A stretch of DNA of 6,542 bases from an uncultured Roseburia sp. (GCA_947564765.1 CANODN010000122.1:1-6542); one strand, 5' to 3'; shown: positions 1-5,834, counted from the stretch's first letter. A program made the numbers and translations. Notes: a model not told the origin generated them from the sequence alone.

Positions 1-41
1 CCTGCCTCCCGCTACCGCTGCACCATAGCAGATTCCCGCCG

Positions 42-94
42 CACTGTGTTCTCCTTTGTTTACTCAATTATAACATACAGATGAAATTATGCAA
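42..94 (-). promoter_or_regulatory. Possible divergent promoter with ribosome binding site
   Basis: Read on the minus strand there is a TTGCAT -35-like box (94-89), a 16-base spacer and a perfect TATAAT -10 (72-67). An AAAGGAG ribosome binding site (57-51) follows, then a GTG (44-42) six bases later. The frame opened by that GTG closes after 10 codons at TAG (14-12). A second Shine-Dalgarno-like GGGAGG lies at 10-5, against the window edge. This would fit a gene transcribed leftwards whose start lies just outside, possibly preceded by a tiny leader ORF. The -35 box matches only three of six consensus bases and no coding sequence is visible, so this is tentative. Confidence 0.35.
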
Positions 95-109
95 CTGCAG
101 GAATTTCAT
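81..109. repeat. 8-bp perfect inverted repeat upstream of ilvE
   Basis: ATGAAATT (81-88) is the exact reverse complement of AATTTCAT (102-109), with a 13-base centre. The repeat sits 20 bases upstream of the ilvE -35 box and overlaps the -35 region of the possible minus-strand promoter. It lacks a T-run, so it does not look like a terminator. A regulator binding site between divergent promoters is possible, but no known operator consensus is recognised. Confidence 0.4.
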
Positions 110-128
110 TTATCAAGCGAACAACCTC

Positions 129-157
129 TTGACACATACAAAAAAAAGTATAATAAT
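129..157 (+). promoter_or_regulatory. Promoter of ilvE (sigma-A type)
   Basis: A perfect TTGACA -35 box (129-134) is followed by an A-rich spacer and TATAATAAT (149-157). The perfect TATAAT (149-154) lies only 14 bases from the -35, while AATAAT (152-157) gives the ideal 17-base spacer. The usable -10 is therefore probably AATAAT, or the two overlap. Transcription would begin near 163-165, leaving an untranslated leader of about 95 nt before the ilvE start at 259. No T-box specifier or antiterminator motif is visible in that leader. Confidence 0.75.
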
Positions 158-258
158 GAATTTCAGAAATGGTCATTGTCCATTTTATGGCAATAACCAG
201 ATATGAATCAGAATTTCCCGGGGATAACAGTGGGGAGCAGTACATCGGAGGTAAGCGT

Positions 259-1326
259 ATGGACATCAGATTTGAAAAAAAAGAACAGCTCAAGGAAAAG
301 CCGGATCAGAAGAATCTCGGTTTCGGAAAATATATGACAGACTATATGTTTGTCATGGACTGGACAAAGGAAGAAGGCTGGAAGGATGCAAGGATTGTTC
401 CTTATGAGCCGATTACCATGGACCCTGCCTGTGTGACCCTGCATTATGCACAGGAGACATTCGAGGGTATGAAAGCCTATCGTACCAAAGAAGGGAAAAT
501 CCAGTTATTCCGCCCAGAGATGAATGCAAAGCGTATGATCCGATCCAATGAAAGACTGTGTATGCCTGCTTTTCCGGAGGATATGTTTGTAGAAGCAGTC
601 AAAGAGCTTGTAAAAGTAGAAAGAGACTGGGTTCCGTCAGAGCCGGGAACTTCCCTTTACATTCGGCCTTTTATGTTTGCAACAGAAGTGGCATTGGGCG
701 TTCATATGGCCACCAGCTATAAATTTATGGTAATCTGCTGTCCGGTAGGCGCATATTATGCGGAAGGCATCAATCCGGTCAAGATTCTGGTAGAAGACGA
801 GCTGGTACGCGCCGTACAGGGCGGTACTGGATTTACGAAATGCGGCGGCAACTATGCAGGTTCCATTTTGGGACAGGTAAAAGCAGAGAAAATGGGCTGC
901 ACCCAGGTGCTCTGGTTAGACGGCGTACACCGTAAATACGTAGAAGAAGTAGGAACAATGAATATTATGTTCAAAATCGGCGGAGAGATTTATACGGCTC
1001 CCATCGAAGGAACTGTACTTCCCGGTGTTACCAGAGATTCCATTATCCATATTTTAAAAGACTGGGGTTATACGGTAAATGAGACGCATCTTGCAGTGGA
1101 AGATTTGATGAAAGCAGGACATGACGGTACTTTAGAAGAGGCATTCGGCACAGGTACTGCGGCGGTTATTTCTCCGGTAGGGGAATTTGTGTACAGAGAA
1201 GATGACGTGAAGGTGAATGATTTCAAGATCGGAAAGCTGACACAGAAGTTATATGATTATCTGACCGGAATCCAATGGGGCGACGTGGAAGATAAATATG
1301 GCTGGACAATGGATATTGATGCATAA
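259..1326 (+). CDS. ilvE: Branched-chain amino acid aminotransferase
   Basis: This is a PLP-dependent class IV (fold type IV) aminotransferase, cytoplasmic, that interconverts Leu/Ile/Val and their 2-oxo acids with glutamate/2-oxoglutarate. The 355-residue length fits the longer (eukaryote-like) BCAT subgroup. Recognisable blocks are YIRPFMFATE (134-143), the catalytic-lysine segment GGTGFTKCGGNYAGS with Lys194 as the Schiff-base lysine, EEVGTMNIMF (229-238), PGVTRDS (255-261) and the phosphate-binding GTGTAA (297-302). The ATG at 259 is chosen because GGAGG (247-251) lies 7 bases upstream. An in-frame ATG at 169 would add 30 residues but has no ribosome binding site and lies almost at the predicted transcription start. 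The gene appears monocistronic, with its own promoter and a terminator 22 bases after the stop codon. No other ilv or leu genes are next to it. Family identity is very secure; physiological direction is not shown by the sequence. Confidence 0.96.
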   Translation: MDIRFEKKEQLKEKPDQKNLGFGKYMTDYMFVMDWTKEEGWKDARIVPYEPITMDPACVTLHYAQETFEGMKAYRTKEGKIQLFRPEMNAKRMIRSNERLCMPAFPEDMFVEAVKELVKVERDWVPSEPGTSLYIRPFMFATEVALGVHMATSYKFMVICCPVGAYYAEGINPVKILVEDELVRAVQGGTGFTKCGGNYAGSILGQVKAEKMGCTQVLWLDGVHRKYVEEVGTMNIMFKIGGEIYTAPIEGTVLPGVTRDSIIHILKDWGYTVNETHLAVEDLMKAGHDGTLEEAFGTGTAAVISPVGEFVYREDDVKVNDFKIGKLTQKLYDYLTGIQWGDVEDKYGWTMDIDA

Positions 1327-1348
1327 AACTTTCATAAATATAAAAAAT

Positions 1349-1384
1349 AGCGGCATTTGCGATGAGCAGATGCCGCTGTTTTTT
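1349..1384 (+). terminator. Rho-independent terminator after ilvE
   Basis: The arms 1349-1360 and 1366-1377 form a 12-bp stem with one T-G wobble and a GATGA loop, with a GC-rich base (AGCGGCAT/ATGCCGCT). Six T residues follow at 1379-1384. It lies 22 bases past the ilvE stop and isolates ilvE from the sporulation genes. Confidence 0.92.
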
Positions 1385-1395
1385 ATACTTCTAAA

Positions 1396-1425
1396 AGAAT
1401 AAAAGATAAAAAAATTCAAATACTA
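1396..1425 (+). promoter_or_regulatory. Sigma-G-like promoter of spoVAD-spoVAE
   Basis: AGAATA (1396-1401) and AATACTA (1419-1425) are separated by 17 bases. They closely match the forespore sigma-G pattern known from Bacillus (roughly TGAATA, then CATACTA), each differing at one position. Transcription would start near 1432, just upstream of the spoVAD ribosome binding site. spoVA operons are classic sigma-G targets, so motif and context agree. The call rests on matching by eye in an AT-rich stretch. Confidence 0.65.
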
Positions 1426-1463
1426 TCCTTAAAAATATTTAATGGATAGGAGCGGTAAATGCA

Positions 1464-2495
1464 ATGCCAAAAGAAACTTATTACATCGGAGAACAGAGCT
1501 TAACCTTTCCAAATGATGTCTATCTCATCTCAAGTGCATCCGTTGTAGGAAAAAAAGAAGGAGAAGGTCCTCTGGGCGATGCCTTTGACATGATATGCGA
1601 GGATGATAAATTCGGAGAAGATACCTGGGAAATGGCGGAGAGTACACTGCAGAAGGAAGCGCTTACCCTTGCCATGGGAAAAGCAGAGCTAAAACCGGAG
1701 GATGTCCGTTATCTGTTTGCAGGAGATCTTTTGGGACAGAATATAGCCACCTCCTTTGGACTTATGGATTATGAAATTCCCCTGTTTGGTTTATACGGGG
1801 CCTGTTCTACGGCAGGGGAATCGCTGGCCCTGGCTTCCATGTGTGTGGGAGCAGGATATGCTAAAACAGTGGCAGCCCTTACCTCCAGTCACTTTGCCAG
1901 TGCGGAGAAACAGTTTCGATTTCCCCTGGAGTATGCCAATCAAAGGCCCGTATCAGCTACCTGGACTGTCACCGGCAGCGGCGCCTTTCTATTGTCCTGC
2001 AAAAAAGGAAACGTACGAATTACCGGGATTACCACTGGTAAGATCGTAGATATGGGGATCAAAGATTCCATGAATATGGGAGCGGCCATGGCTCCGGCCG
2101 CGGCAGACCTGATTGCACAGAGTCTGGAGGATTTTAACAGAAAGCCTTCGGATTATGACAAAATCATAACCGGAGATTTGGGGTATGTGGGACAGGAAAT
2201 TTTAATTGATTTGTTAAAAAAGAAAAAAATTGATATTTCAAATGTGCATGAAGACTGCGGTATTTTAATTTATGATAAAGAAAAACAGGGAACAGGCTCC
2301 GGCGGTTCCGGGTGCGGCTGTTCTGCAGTAACCTTAAGCGCTCATTACCTGCCGCAGTTAGAAAAGGGCAGATTAAAACGGATTTTATTTGTTCCCACCG
2401 GAGCATTATTATCCACCGTAAGCTTTAATGAGGGACAAAGCGTACCGGGAATTGCCCATGCAGTCGTACTGGAGTATGCAGGATTGGAGGGATAG
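1464..2495 (+). CDS. spoVAD: Stage V sporulation protein AD
   Basis: SpoVAD is part of the SpoVA complex at the forespore inner membrane, which moves Ca-dipicolinic acid (DPA) into the developing spore and is linked to its release in germination. The family has a thiolase-like fold and is reported to bind DPA. The 343-residue length is typical. Family landmarks include the N-terminal GEQSLTFPNDVYLISSA (9-25), the thiolase-like nucleophile region LYGACSTAGES (110-120, Cys114), TWTVTGSGAFLLS (166-178), GDLGYVGQEI (237-246) and the glycine/cysteine-rich GTGSGGSGCGCSA (276-288). There is no signal peptide or clear membrane helix, as expected for a peripheral subunit. AGGAG (1448-1452) lies 11 bases from the chosen ATG. 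An out-of-frame ATG at 1459 sits at tighter spacing. spoVAE follows 2 bases after the stop, so the two are co-transcribed. The usual upstream partner spoVAC is not here. Confidence 0.97.
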   Translation: MPKETYYIGEQSLTFPNDVYLISSASVVGKKEGEGPLGDAFDMICEDDKFGEDTWEMAESTLQKEALTLAMGKAELKPEDVRYLFAGDLLGQNIATSFGLMDYEIPLFGLYGACSTAGESLALASMCVGAGYAKTVAALTSSHFASAEKQFRFPLEYANQRPVSATWTVTGSGAFLLSCKKGNVRITGITTGKIVDMGIKDSMNMGAAMAPAAADLIAQSLEDFNRKPSDYDKIITGDLGYVGQEILIDLLKKKKIDISNVHEDCGILIYDKEKQGTGSGGSGCGCSAVTLSAHYLPQLEKGRLKRILFVPTGALLSTVSFNEGQSVPGIAHAVVLEYAGLEG

Positions 2496-2497
2496 CT

Positions 2498-2854
2498 GTG
2501 GAATATATCAATGCATTCTGGGTAGGCGGTTTGATTTGTGCGCTCACGCAGATTTTAATGGAAAAAACAAAAATGCTTCCGGGCAGGATCATGGTGCTTT
2601 TGGTGTGCAGCGGAGCAGTCCTTGGAGCAGTCGGTATTTATCAGCCCTTTATGGAGTACGCCCAGGCAGGCGCAAGTGTGCCGTTGCTTGGCTTCGGCAA
2701 TACCCTTTGGAAAGGGGTAAAAGAGGCAGTAGACGAAAATGGTTTGCTGGGCGTTTTTATGGGAGGATTTAAATCAAGTGCAGTGGGAATTTGTGCCGCT
2801 CTGGTATTCGGATATCTGGCAAGCCTGATTTTTGAGCCAAAGATGAAAGATTAG
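2498..2854 (+). CDS. spoVAE: Stage V sporulation protein AE
   Basis: This small integral membrane subunit of the SpoVA DPA channel has 118 residues, the usual size of the SpoVAE (AEB) family. Hydrophobic segments lie at about 4-20, 31-48 and 83-112. Family-typical stretches are FWVGGLICALTQIL (7-20), the conserved loop VPLLGFGNTL (61-70) and NGLLGVFMGG (81-90). It starts at GTG, 2 bases after the spoVAD stop, with GGAGG (2486-2490) embedded in the end of spoVAD at 7-base spacing. This indicates translational coupling and equal production of the two subunits. No spoVAF or germination gene follows. No terminator is seen before the lipoprotein gene, so readthrough is possible. Confidence 0.96.
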   Translation: MEYINAFWVGGLICALTQILMEKTKMLPGRIMVLLVCSGAVLGAVGIYQPFMEYAQAGASVPLLGFGNTLWKGVKEAVDENGLLGVFMGGFKSSAVGICAALVFGYLASLIFEPKMKD

Positions 2855-2966
2855 GATATTTCGGAAGATGTATAGAAAAAATAAAACTGCACAGACTAAC
2901 CGTGGAATCCCGGTCATACAGAGTGGCGGCGGATTTCACATGAGCAGAAAGGAGGACCATTTCTTT

Positions 2967-3350
2967 ATGAAAAAACTGAAATACTTGCTTTTGTGCGGTA
3001 TTATGAGTGTATCCGTTCTGTCTTTGGCAGCCTGCGGTACCAATAATACAAAAAACAATAACGATAATGCCAGCAGTAATACAGAGTCAGACAACAGCAG
3101 CAATAATGCAAATGCAAATGACAACGGTACAGGCACCGGAAGCGGCAATGCCAATGCCGGAAATAATGGCGGTGATGCAGCAGAAGATGCAGGCGATGCG
3201 GTAGAAAATACCGGAGATGACATTATGGATGGCGCAGAAGATATTGGTAATGATTTGGAGGATGCGGTAGATGATGTTACCGGAAATAACGGCGGCAGCG
3301 ATAATGCATCTTCAAACGGCAATGGTTCAAATACAACAACTGCAAGATAA
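2967..3350 (+). CDS. Small acidic low-complexity lipoprotein
   Basis: The predicted product has 127 residues. The N-terminus MKKLKYLLLC and hydrophobic core lead to a lipobox LAAC with Cys23, so a diacylglyceryl-anchored, surface-exposed protein of about 105 mature residues is expected. Residues 24-69 are an Asn/Ser/Gly/Ala-rich linker. Residues 70-104 form five contiguous seven-residue units starting with Asp or Glu, with small or hydrophobic residues at the third and seventh places. Residues 105-127 are again N/S/G-rich. Between Lys29 and the terminal Arg127 there is no Lys, Arg or His, and the mature part has no aromatic residue or proline; it holds about 20 acidic residues. ATG 2967 is chosen because of AAAGGAGG (2948-2955), 11 bases upstream, and because the signal peptide begins exactly there; an in-frame ATG at 2868 would bury the signal. 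It lies 112 bases after spoVAE without an intervening terminator and ends in a strong one. No family is recognised and its function is unknown. Confidence 0.85.
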   Translation: MKKLKYLLLCGIMSVSVLSLAACGTNNTKNNNDNASSNTESDNSSNNANANDNGTGTGSGNANAGNNGGDAAEDAGDAVENTGDDIMDGAEDIGNDLEDAVDDVTGNNGGSDNASSNGNGSNTTTAR

Positions 3351-3353
3351 GAA

Positions 3354-3396
3354 AACAAAAAAGTGAAAATGGCGTGTCCATTTTCACTTTTTTGTT
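3354..3396 (+). terminator. Strong rho-independent terminator after the lipoprotein gene
   Basis: A perfect 19-bp stem pairs 3354-3372 with 3378-3396 around a five-base CGTGT loop. It starts 3 bases after the lipoprotein stop codon. The descending arm contains TTTTTT (3388-3393), and the ascending arm carries the complementary A-run, so it could stop transcription from either direction. It ends the probable spoVAD-spoVAE-lipoprotein transcript. Confidence 0.93.
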
Positions 3397-3423
3397 GCGC
3401 CTTTGTAAAAAATAAGATATTCT
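3395..3423 (+). promoter_or_regulatory. Weak candidate promoter for the PAP2 gene
   Basis: TTGCGC (3395-3400) and TATTCT (3418-3423) are spaced by 17 bases and lie upstream of the PAP2 ribosome binding site, just beyond the preceding terminator. Matches are three of six and four of six. A promoter is expected here because the terminator would otherwise leave the gene unexpressed, but the motif itself is weak. Confidence 0.3.
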
Positions 3424-3450
3424 GAAACGTGAAATAAGGAGCGTGAGAAC

Positions 3451-3945
3451 ATGACAAGGGAACAGTATGAACGTTGGTCCTCTCCCTTTCGGAAGAGCAA
3501 TATAAGAGTGAAGCTTTTAATCGGAGCAGATAAACTGATAACAGGAGCCGTGTTTTTGTCTTATCCGGCGCTTTTACTGTATTTGCTGATGCGGGAAAAT
3601 AACAGGCAGCTATATTCCTGTGTTTGCATTCCCGCCGGATCTTTTTTGCTGATTTCGCTGTTCCGAAATATCTGTTCCGCAGAGAGACCTTATGAAATAT
3701 TGGAGATTACGCCTTTGATTGCAAAAGAGACGAAGGGAAAGTCCTTTCCCAGCCGTCATGTGTTTTCGGCATTTATCATCGGAATGACCTTCCTTTTTGT
3801 CATCAGGCCCATGGGAATTCTTATTTTGTCCGCAGGAGCGGCTATGGCGTATATCAGAGTCGTGGGCGGCGTGCATTTCCCCAGAGATACGATAGCAGGA
3901 GCAGTTTTTGGTATTTTATGCGGAATGCTTTATCTCTTTACATAG
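3451..3945 (+). CDS. PAP2-family membrane phosphatase
   Basis: This is a 164-residue integral membrane protein of the type 2 phosphatidic acid phosphatase superfamily, whose members remove phosphate from lipid substrates such as phosphatidic acid or polyprenyl pyrophosphate. The three-part active site is visible. Motif 1 is R72-x6-R79-P80, with Arg where Lys is usual. Motif 2 is P100-S101-R102-H103, with Arg in place of Gly in PSGH. Motif 3 is R136-x5-H142-x3-D146, with Ile instead of Ser before the Arg. His103, His142 and Asp146, the residues of the phospho-histidine mechanism, are present. Hydrophobic segments lie at about 29-47, 55-71, 104-118, 121-135 and 147-163. AAGGAG (3436-3441) is 9 bases from ATG 3451. 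The gene stands alone between two terminators and converges on guaB. The substrate cannot be told from sequence; undecaprenyl-pyrophosphate or a phospholipid is plausible. Confidence 0.9.
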   Translation: MTREQYERWSSPFRKSNIRVKLLIGADKLITGAVFLSYPALLLYLLMRENNRQLYSCVCIPAGSFLLISLFRNICSAERPYEILEITPLIAKETKGKSFPSRHVFSAFIIGMTFLFVIRPMGILILSAGAAMAYIRVVGGVHFPRDTIAGAVFGILCGMLYLFT

Positions 3946-3986
3946 AATTTCACCCGCAGAATCTGCAGTCGGATGCATGATAACAT

Positions 3987-4014
3987 AAAAAAAGTGCCGT
4001 CAGGCACTTTTTTT
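3987..4014. terminator. Bidirectional terminator between the PAP2 gene and guaB
   Basis: A 12-bp perfect stem pairs 3987-3998 with 4003-4014 around a GTCA loop. Seven A residues begin one arm and seven T residues end the other. It has a U-run on either strand, so it can end both the rightward PAP2 transcript and the leftward guaB transcript, whose stop codons face each other across it. Confidence 0.93.
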
Positions 4015-4046
4015 GATGATTTCCTATATAAAAAATGTTTTTGCAT

Positions 4047-5507
4047 TTATTCTTCAATGGAATAGTTCGGCGCTTCCTTGGTGATATGAATGTCATGGGG
4101 ATGACTTTCCTTCAACGATGCCGCAGAAATTTTTATAAATTTTGCTCTGTCATGCAACTCCGAAATGGTAGGGCATCCGCAATATCCCATACCGGAACGG
4201 ATACCGCCGATCAGCTGGAAAATCGTATCTTCCACACTGCCCTTGTAAGCAACGCGGCCTTCCACGCCTTCCGGAACCAGCTTTTTTGCATCTTCCTGGA
4301 AGTAACGGTCCTTGCTTCCGTTTTCCATTGCTGCGATAGAACCCATGCCGCGGTAAACCTTATATTTTCTTCCCTGATATAATTCAAAGGTTCCCGGGGA
4401 TTCGTCGCATCCGGCAAACATACTTCCCATCATACATACATTAGCTCCGCCGGCCAGTGCCTTTGTCATGTCTCCGGAATATTTGATTCCTCCATCGGCA
4501 ATAATGGGAATGCCGGACTCTTTGGCAACTGCATAACAGTCCATAACAGCAGTCATCTGAGGTACGCCGATGCCTGCGACAACCCTTGTCGTACAGATGG
4601 AACCCGGTCCGATGCCGACTTTAATCGCGTCAGCGCCTGCTTCGATCAGATCTCGTGTAGCCTCTGCGGTTGCCACGTTTCCGGCAATGACCTGAAGCTC
4701 CGGATAGCTTGCCTTGACGTCTCTGACGGCGTTTAAGATATTCCGGGAATGGCCGTGGGCTGAATCAATCACAATGACGTCCACGTGGGCTTTGACTAAA
4801 GCATCGACACGATCCATCATGTTGTTTGTAATGCCTACGCCGGCGCCGCAGAGCAGACGTCCCTGATCATCCTTGGCAGACAGCGGATAGCGGATCTGTT
4901 TTTCAATATCTTTGATGGTGATCAGACCTTTTAAATTGTAATCCTTGTCCACCAGAGGAAGCTTTTCCTTTCTTGCCTTTGCAAGAATCTGTTTGGCTTC
5001 TTCTAAAGAAATTCCGGTAGGGGCGGTAATGAGATTCTCGGAAGTCATAGATACACTGATTTTTTTCGTGAAATCCGTTTCGAATTTCAAGTCACGGTTT
5101 GTGATAATGCCGACCAGACGTTTGCCGTTCTTTTCTACAATCGGCACACCGGAAATGCGGAATTTACGCATCAGATTTTCTGCATCCTGCAGCGTGTTTT
5201 CGGGATTCAAAGAAAATGGATCGGTAATGACGCCGTTTTCGGAACGTTTTACCTTATCGACCTCGTCTGCCTGTGCTTCCACAGACATATTTTTGTGAAT
5301 AATACCGATGCCGCCCTGTCTGGCCATGGCAATCGCCATTCTATGCTCGGTTACGGTATCCATGCTGGCGCTCATCATGGGAATGTTTAACGGAATCTTC
5401 TTTGTGAGGTGTGTTGTCAGATCGATCATATTTGGCGTAACTTCTGAATACTGCGGGACTAACAGTACGTCGTCAAATGTGATTCCTTTGCCGATAATTG
5501 TAGCCAT
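4047..5507 (-). CDS. guaB: Inosine-5'-monophosphate dehydrogenase
   Basis: IMP dehydrogenase oxidises IMP to XMP with NAD+, the first committed step to guanine nucleotides, in the cytoplasm. The 486-residue length is standard for full bacterial enzymes. A TIM barrel begins at FDDVLLVPQ (11-19) and is interrupted by a CBS-domain pair at about 91-205. It resumes with DSAHGHS (248-254) and the catalytic loop GIGPGSICTTR, with Cys305 as nucleophile. IMP-binding IADGGIKYSGD follows at 336-346, then GSMFAG (361-366), YRGMGS (385-390), the mobile-flap Arg401-Tyr402 and C-terminal GGIRSGMGYCG (434-444). No catalytic element is missing. AGAGGA (5520-5515) lies 7 bases from the ATG. The gene is monocistronic, with a near-consensus promoter upstream and a hairpin terminator 33 bases past the stop. 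guaA is not adjacent. The intact CBS pair suggests nucleotide-responsive control, as is known in the family. Confidence 0.98.
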   Translation of the reverse strand: MATIIGKGITFDDVLLVPQYSEVTPNMIDLTTHLTKKIPLNIPMMSASMDTVTEHRMAIAMARQGGIGIIHKNMSVEAQADEVDKVKRSENGVITDPFSLNPENTLQDAENLMRKFRISGVPIVEKNGKRLVGIITNRDLKFETDFTKKISVSMTSENLITAPTGISLEEAKQILAKARKEKLPLVDKDYNLKGLITIKDIEKQIRYPLSAKDDQGRLLCGAGVGITNNMMDRVDALVKAHVDVIVIDSAHGHSRNILNAVRDVKASYPELQVIAGNVATAEATRDLIEAGADAIKVGIGPGSICTTRVVAGIGVPQMTAVMDCYAVAKESGIPIIADGGIKYSGDMTKALAGGANVCMMGSMFAGCDESPGTFELYQGRKYKVYRGMGSIAAMENGSKDRYFQEDAKKLVPEGVEGRVAYKGSVEDTIFQLIGGIRSGMGYCGCPTISELHDRAKFIKISAASLKESHPHDIHITKEAPNYSIEE

Positions 5508-5535
5508 TTTAGAATCCTCTCTTTCTTCTGAAAAT

Positions 5536-5545
5536 CAGTATACTG
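5536..5545. repeat. 10-bp perfect palindrome in the guaB leader
   Basis: CAGTATACTG reads identically on both strands. It lies between the predicted guaB transcription start (about 5554) and its ribosome binding site, in an otherwise unstructured leader of about 45 nt. The location would suit a repressor operator, but the sequence is not the PurR box known from Bacillus and no regulator is assigned. Confidence 0.3.
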
Positions 5546-5560
5546 GTAATTAATTTTCAT

Positions 5561-5589
5561 ATTTTAGCAAATAAATCCGATCGTGTCAA
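5561..5589 (-). promoter_or_regulatory. Promoter of guaB (sigma-A type)
   Basis: On the minus strand a perfect TTGACA (5589-5584) is separated by exactly 17 bases from TAAAAT (5566-5561). Transcription would begin near 5554, giving a short leader before the ATG at 5507. This is one of the strongest promoter matches in the window and fits a housekeeping gene. Confidence 0.88.
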
Positions 5590-5611
5590 TCAAATGATGC
5601 TGGTTTCCCCG

Positions 5612-5646
5612 TTTTTTCCATTTCCCCGGTGTTTGTCTGGAAAAAA
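5612..5646. repeat. 9-bp inverted repeat between divergent promoters
   Basis: TTTTTTCCA (5612-5620) is the exact reverse complement of TGGAAAAAA (5638-5646), with a 17-base centre. A direct repeat TTTCCCCG also occurs at 5604-5611 and 5621-5628. All of these lie between the -35 box of guaB and the -35 box of the rightward promoter. They could bind a shared regulator, or reflect chance in a pyrimidine-rich stretch. No known operator is recognised. Confidence 0.4.
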
Positions 5647-5652
5647 ATTCAG

Positions 5653-5681
5653 TTGACGCACATTTGGAAAAGTAGTATATT
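5653..5681 (+). promoter_or_regulatory. Promoter of the secreted-protein gene
   Basis: TTGACG (5653-5658) and TATATT (5676-5681) are separated by 17 bases, each differing from the sigma-A consensus at one base. Transcription would start near 5688. This is back to back with the guaB promoter, 63 bases between the -35 boxes, and creates a leader of about 247 nt before the start codon at 5935. Confidence 0.8.
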
Positions 5682-5708
5682 ATAAATGTATATTTATATA
5701 TTTTTTAT

Positions 5709-5755
5709 GGCTTATTTTTCAATGTAGAGATGTCTCGAAAGGCTTATTTTTAATG
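5709..5755 (+). repeat. Direct repeat in the leader
   Basis: GGCTTATTTTTCAATG (5709-5724) recurs as GGCTTATTTTTAATG (5741-5755), differing by one inserted base, with a period of about 32. Each copy ends in an ATG. The first ATG is immediately followed by TAG; the second opens an 18-codon frame preceded by GAAAGG at 10 bases. Confidence 0.6.
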
Positions 5756-5834
5756 CTCAGAAAGGGAGCAGCAGACTTGAGAATGAAAAGAGGGGGCGCT
5801 GTATTTTGAAAGATTTCAGACAAAAACAGGAGGT

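Noticed and set aside
158..258. Attenuator leader peptide or T-box in the ilvE leader (the frame at 169 starts Met-Val-Ile-Val)
   Set aside because: The Val/Ile-containing frame has no stop before ilvE, there is no terminator hairpin with T-run, and no T-box core sequence is visible.
2428..2772. 114-residue + strand frame overlapping the spoVAD end and spoVAE
   Set aside because: Both overlapped genes are securely recognised in other frames; this frame has no family features.
2855..2966. Separate promoter for the lipoprotein gene
   Set aside because: Only weak matches were found (TTGAGC 2832-2837 with GATATT 2855-2860, and a CATACA at 2915 without a proper -35), so none is annotated.
2936..3457. 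173-residue minus-strand open frame across the lipoprotein gene
   Set aside because: It is the complement of low-complexity coding DNA, crosses a strong terminator and the next gene's ribosome site, and has a Ser/Pro/Leu-rich composition typical of an antisense shadow.
4035..4382. 115-residue + strand open frame opposite guaB
   Set aside because: It lies entirely antisense to the clearly coding 3' end of guaB, has no ribosome binding site and resembles no family.
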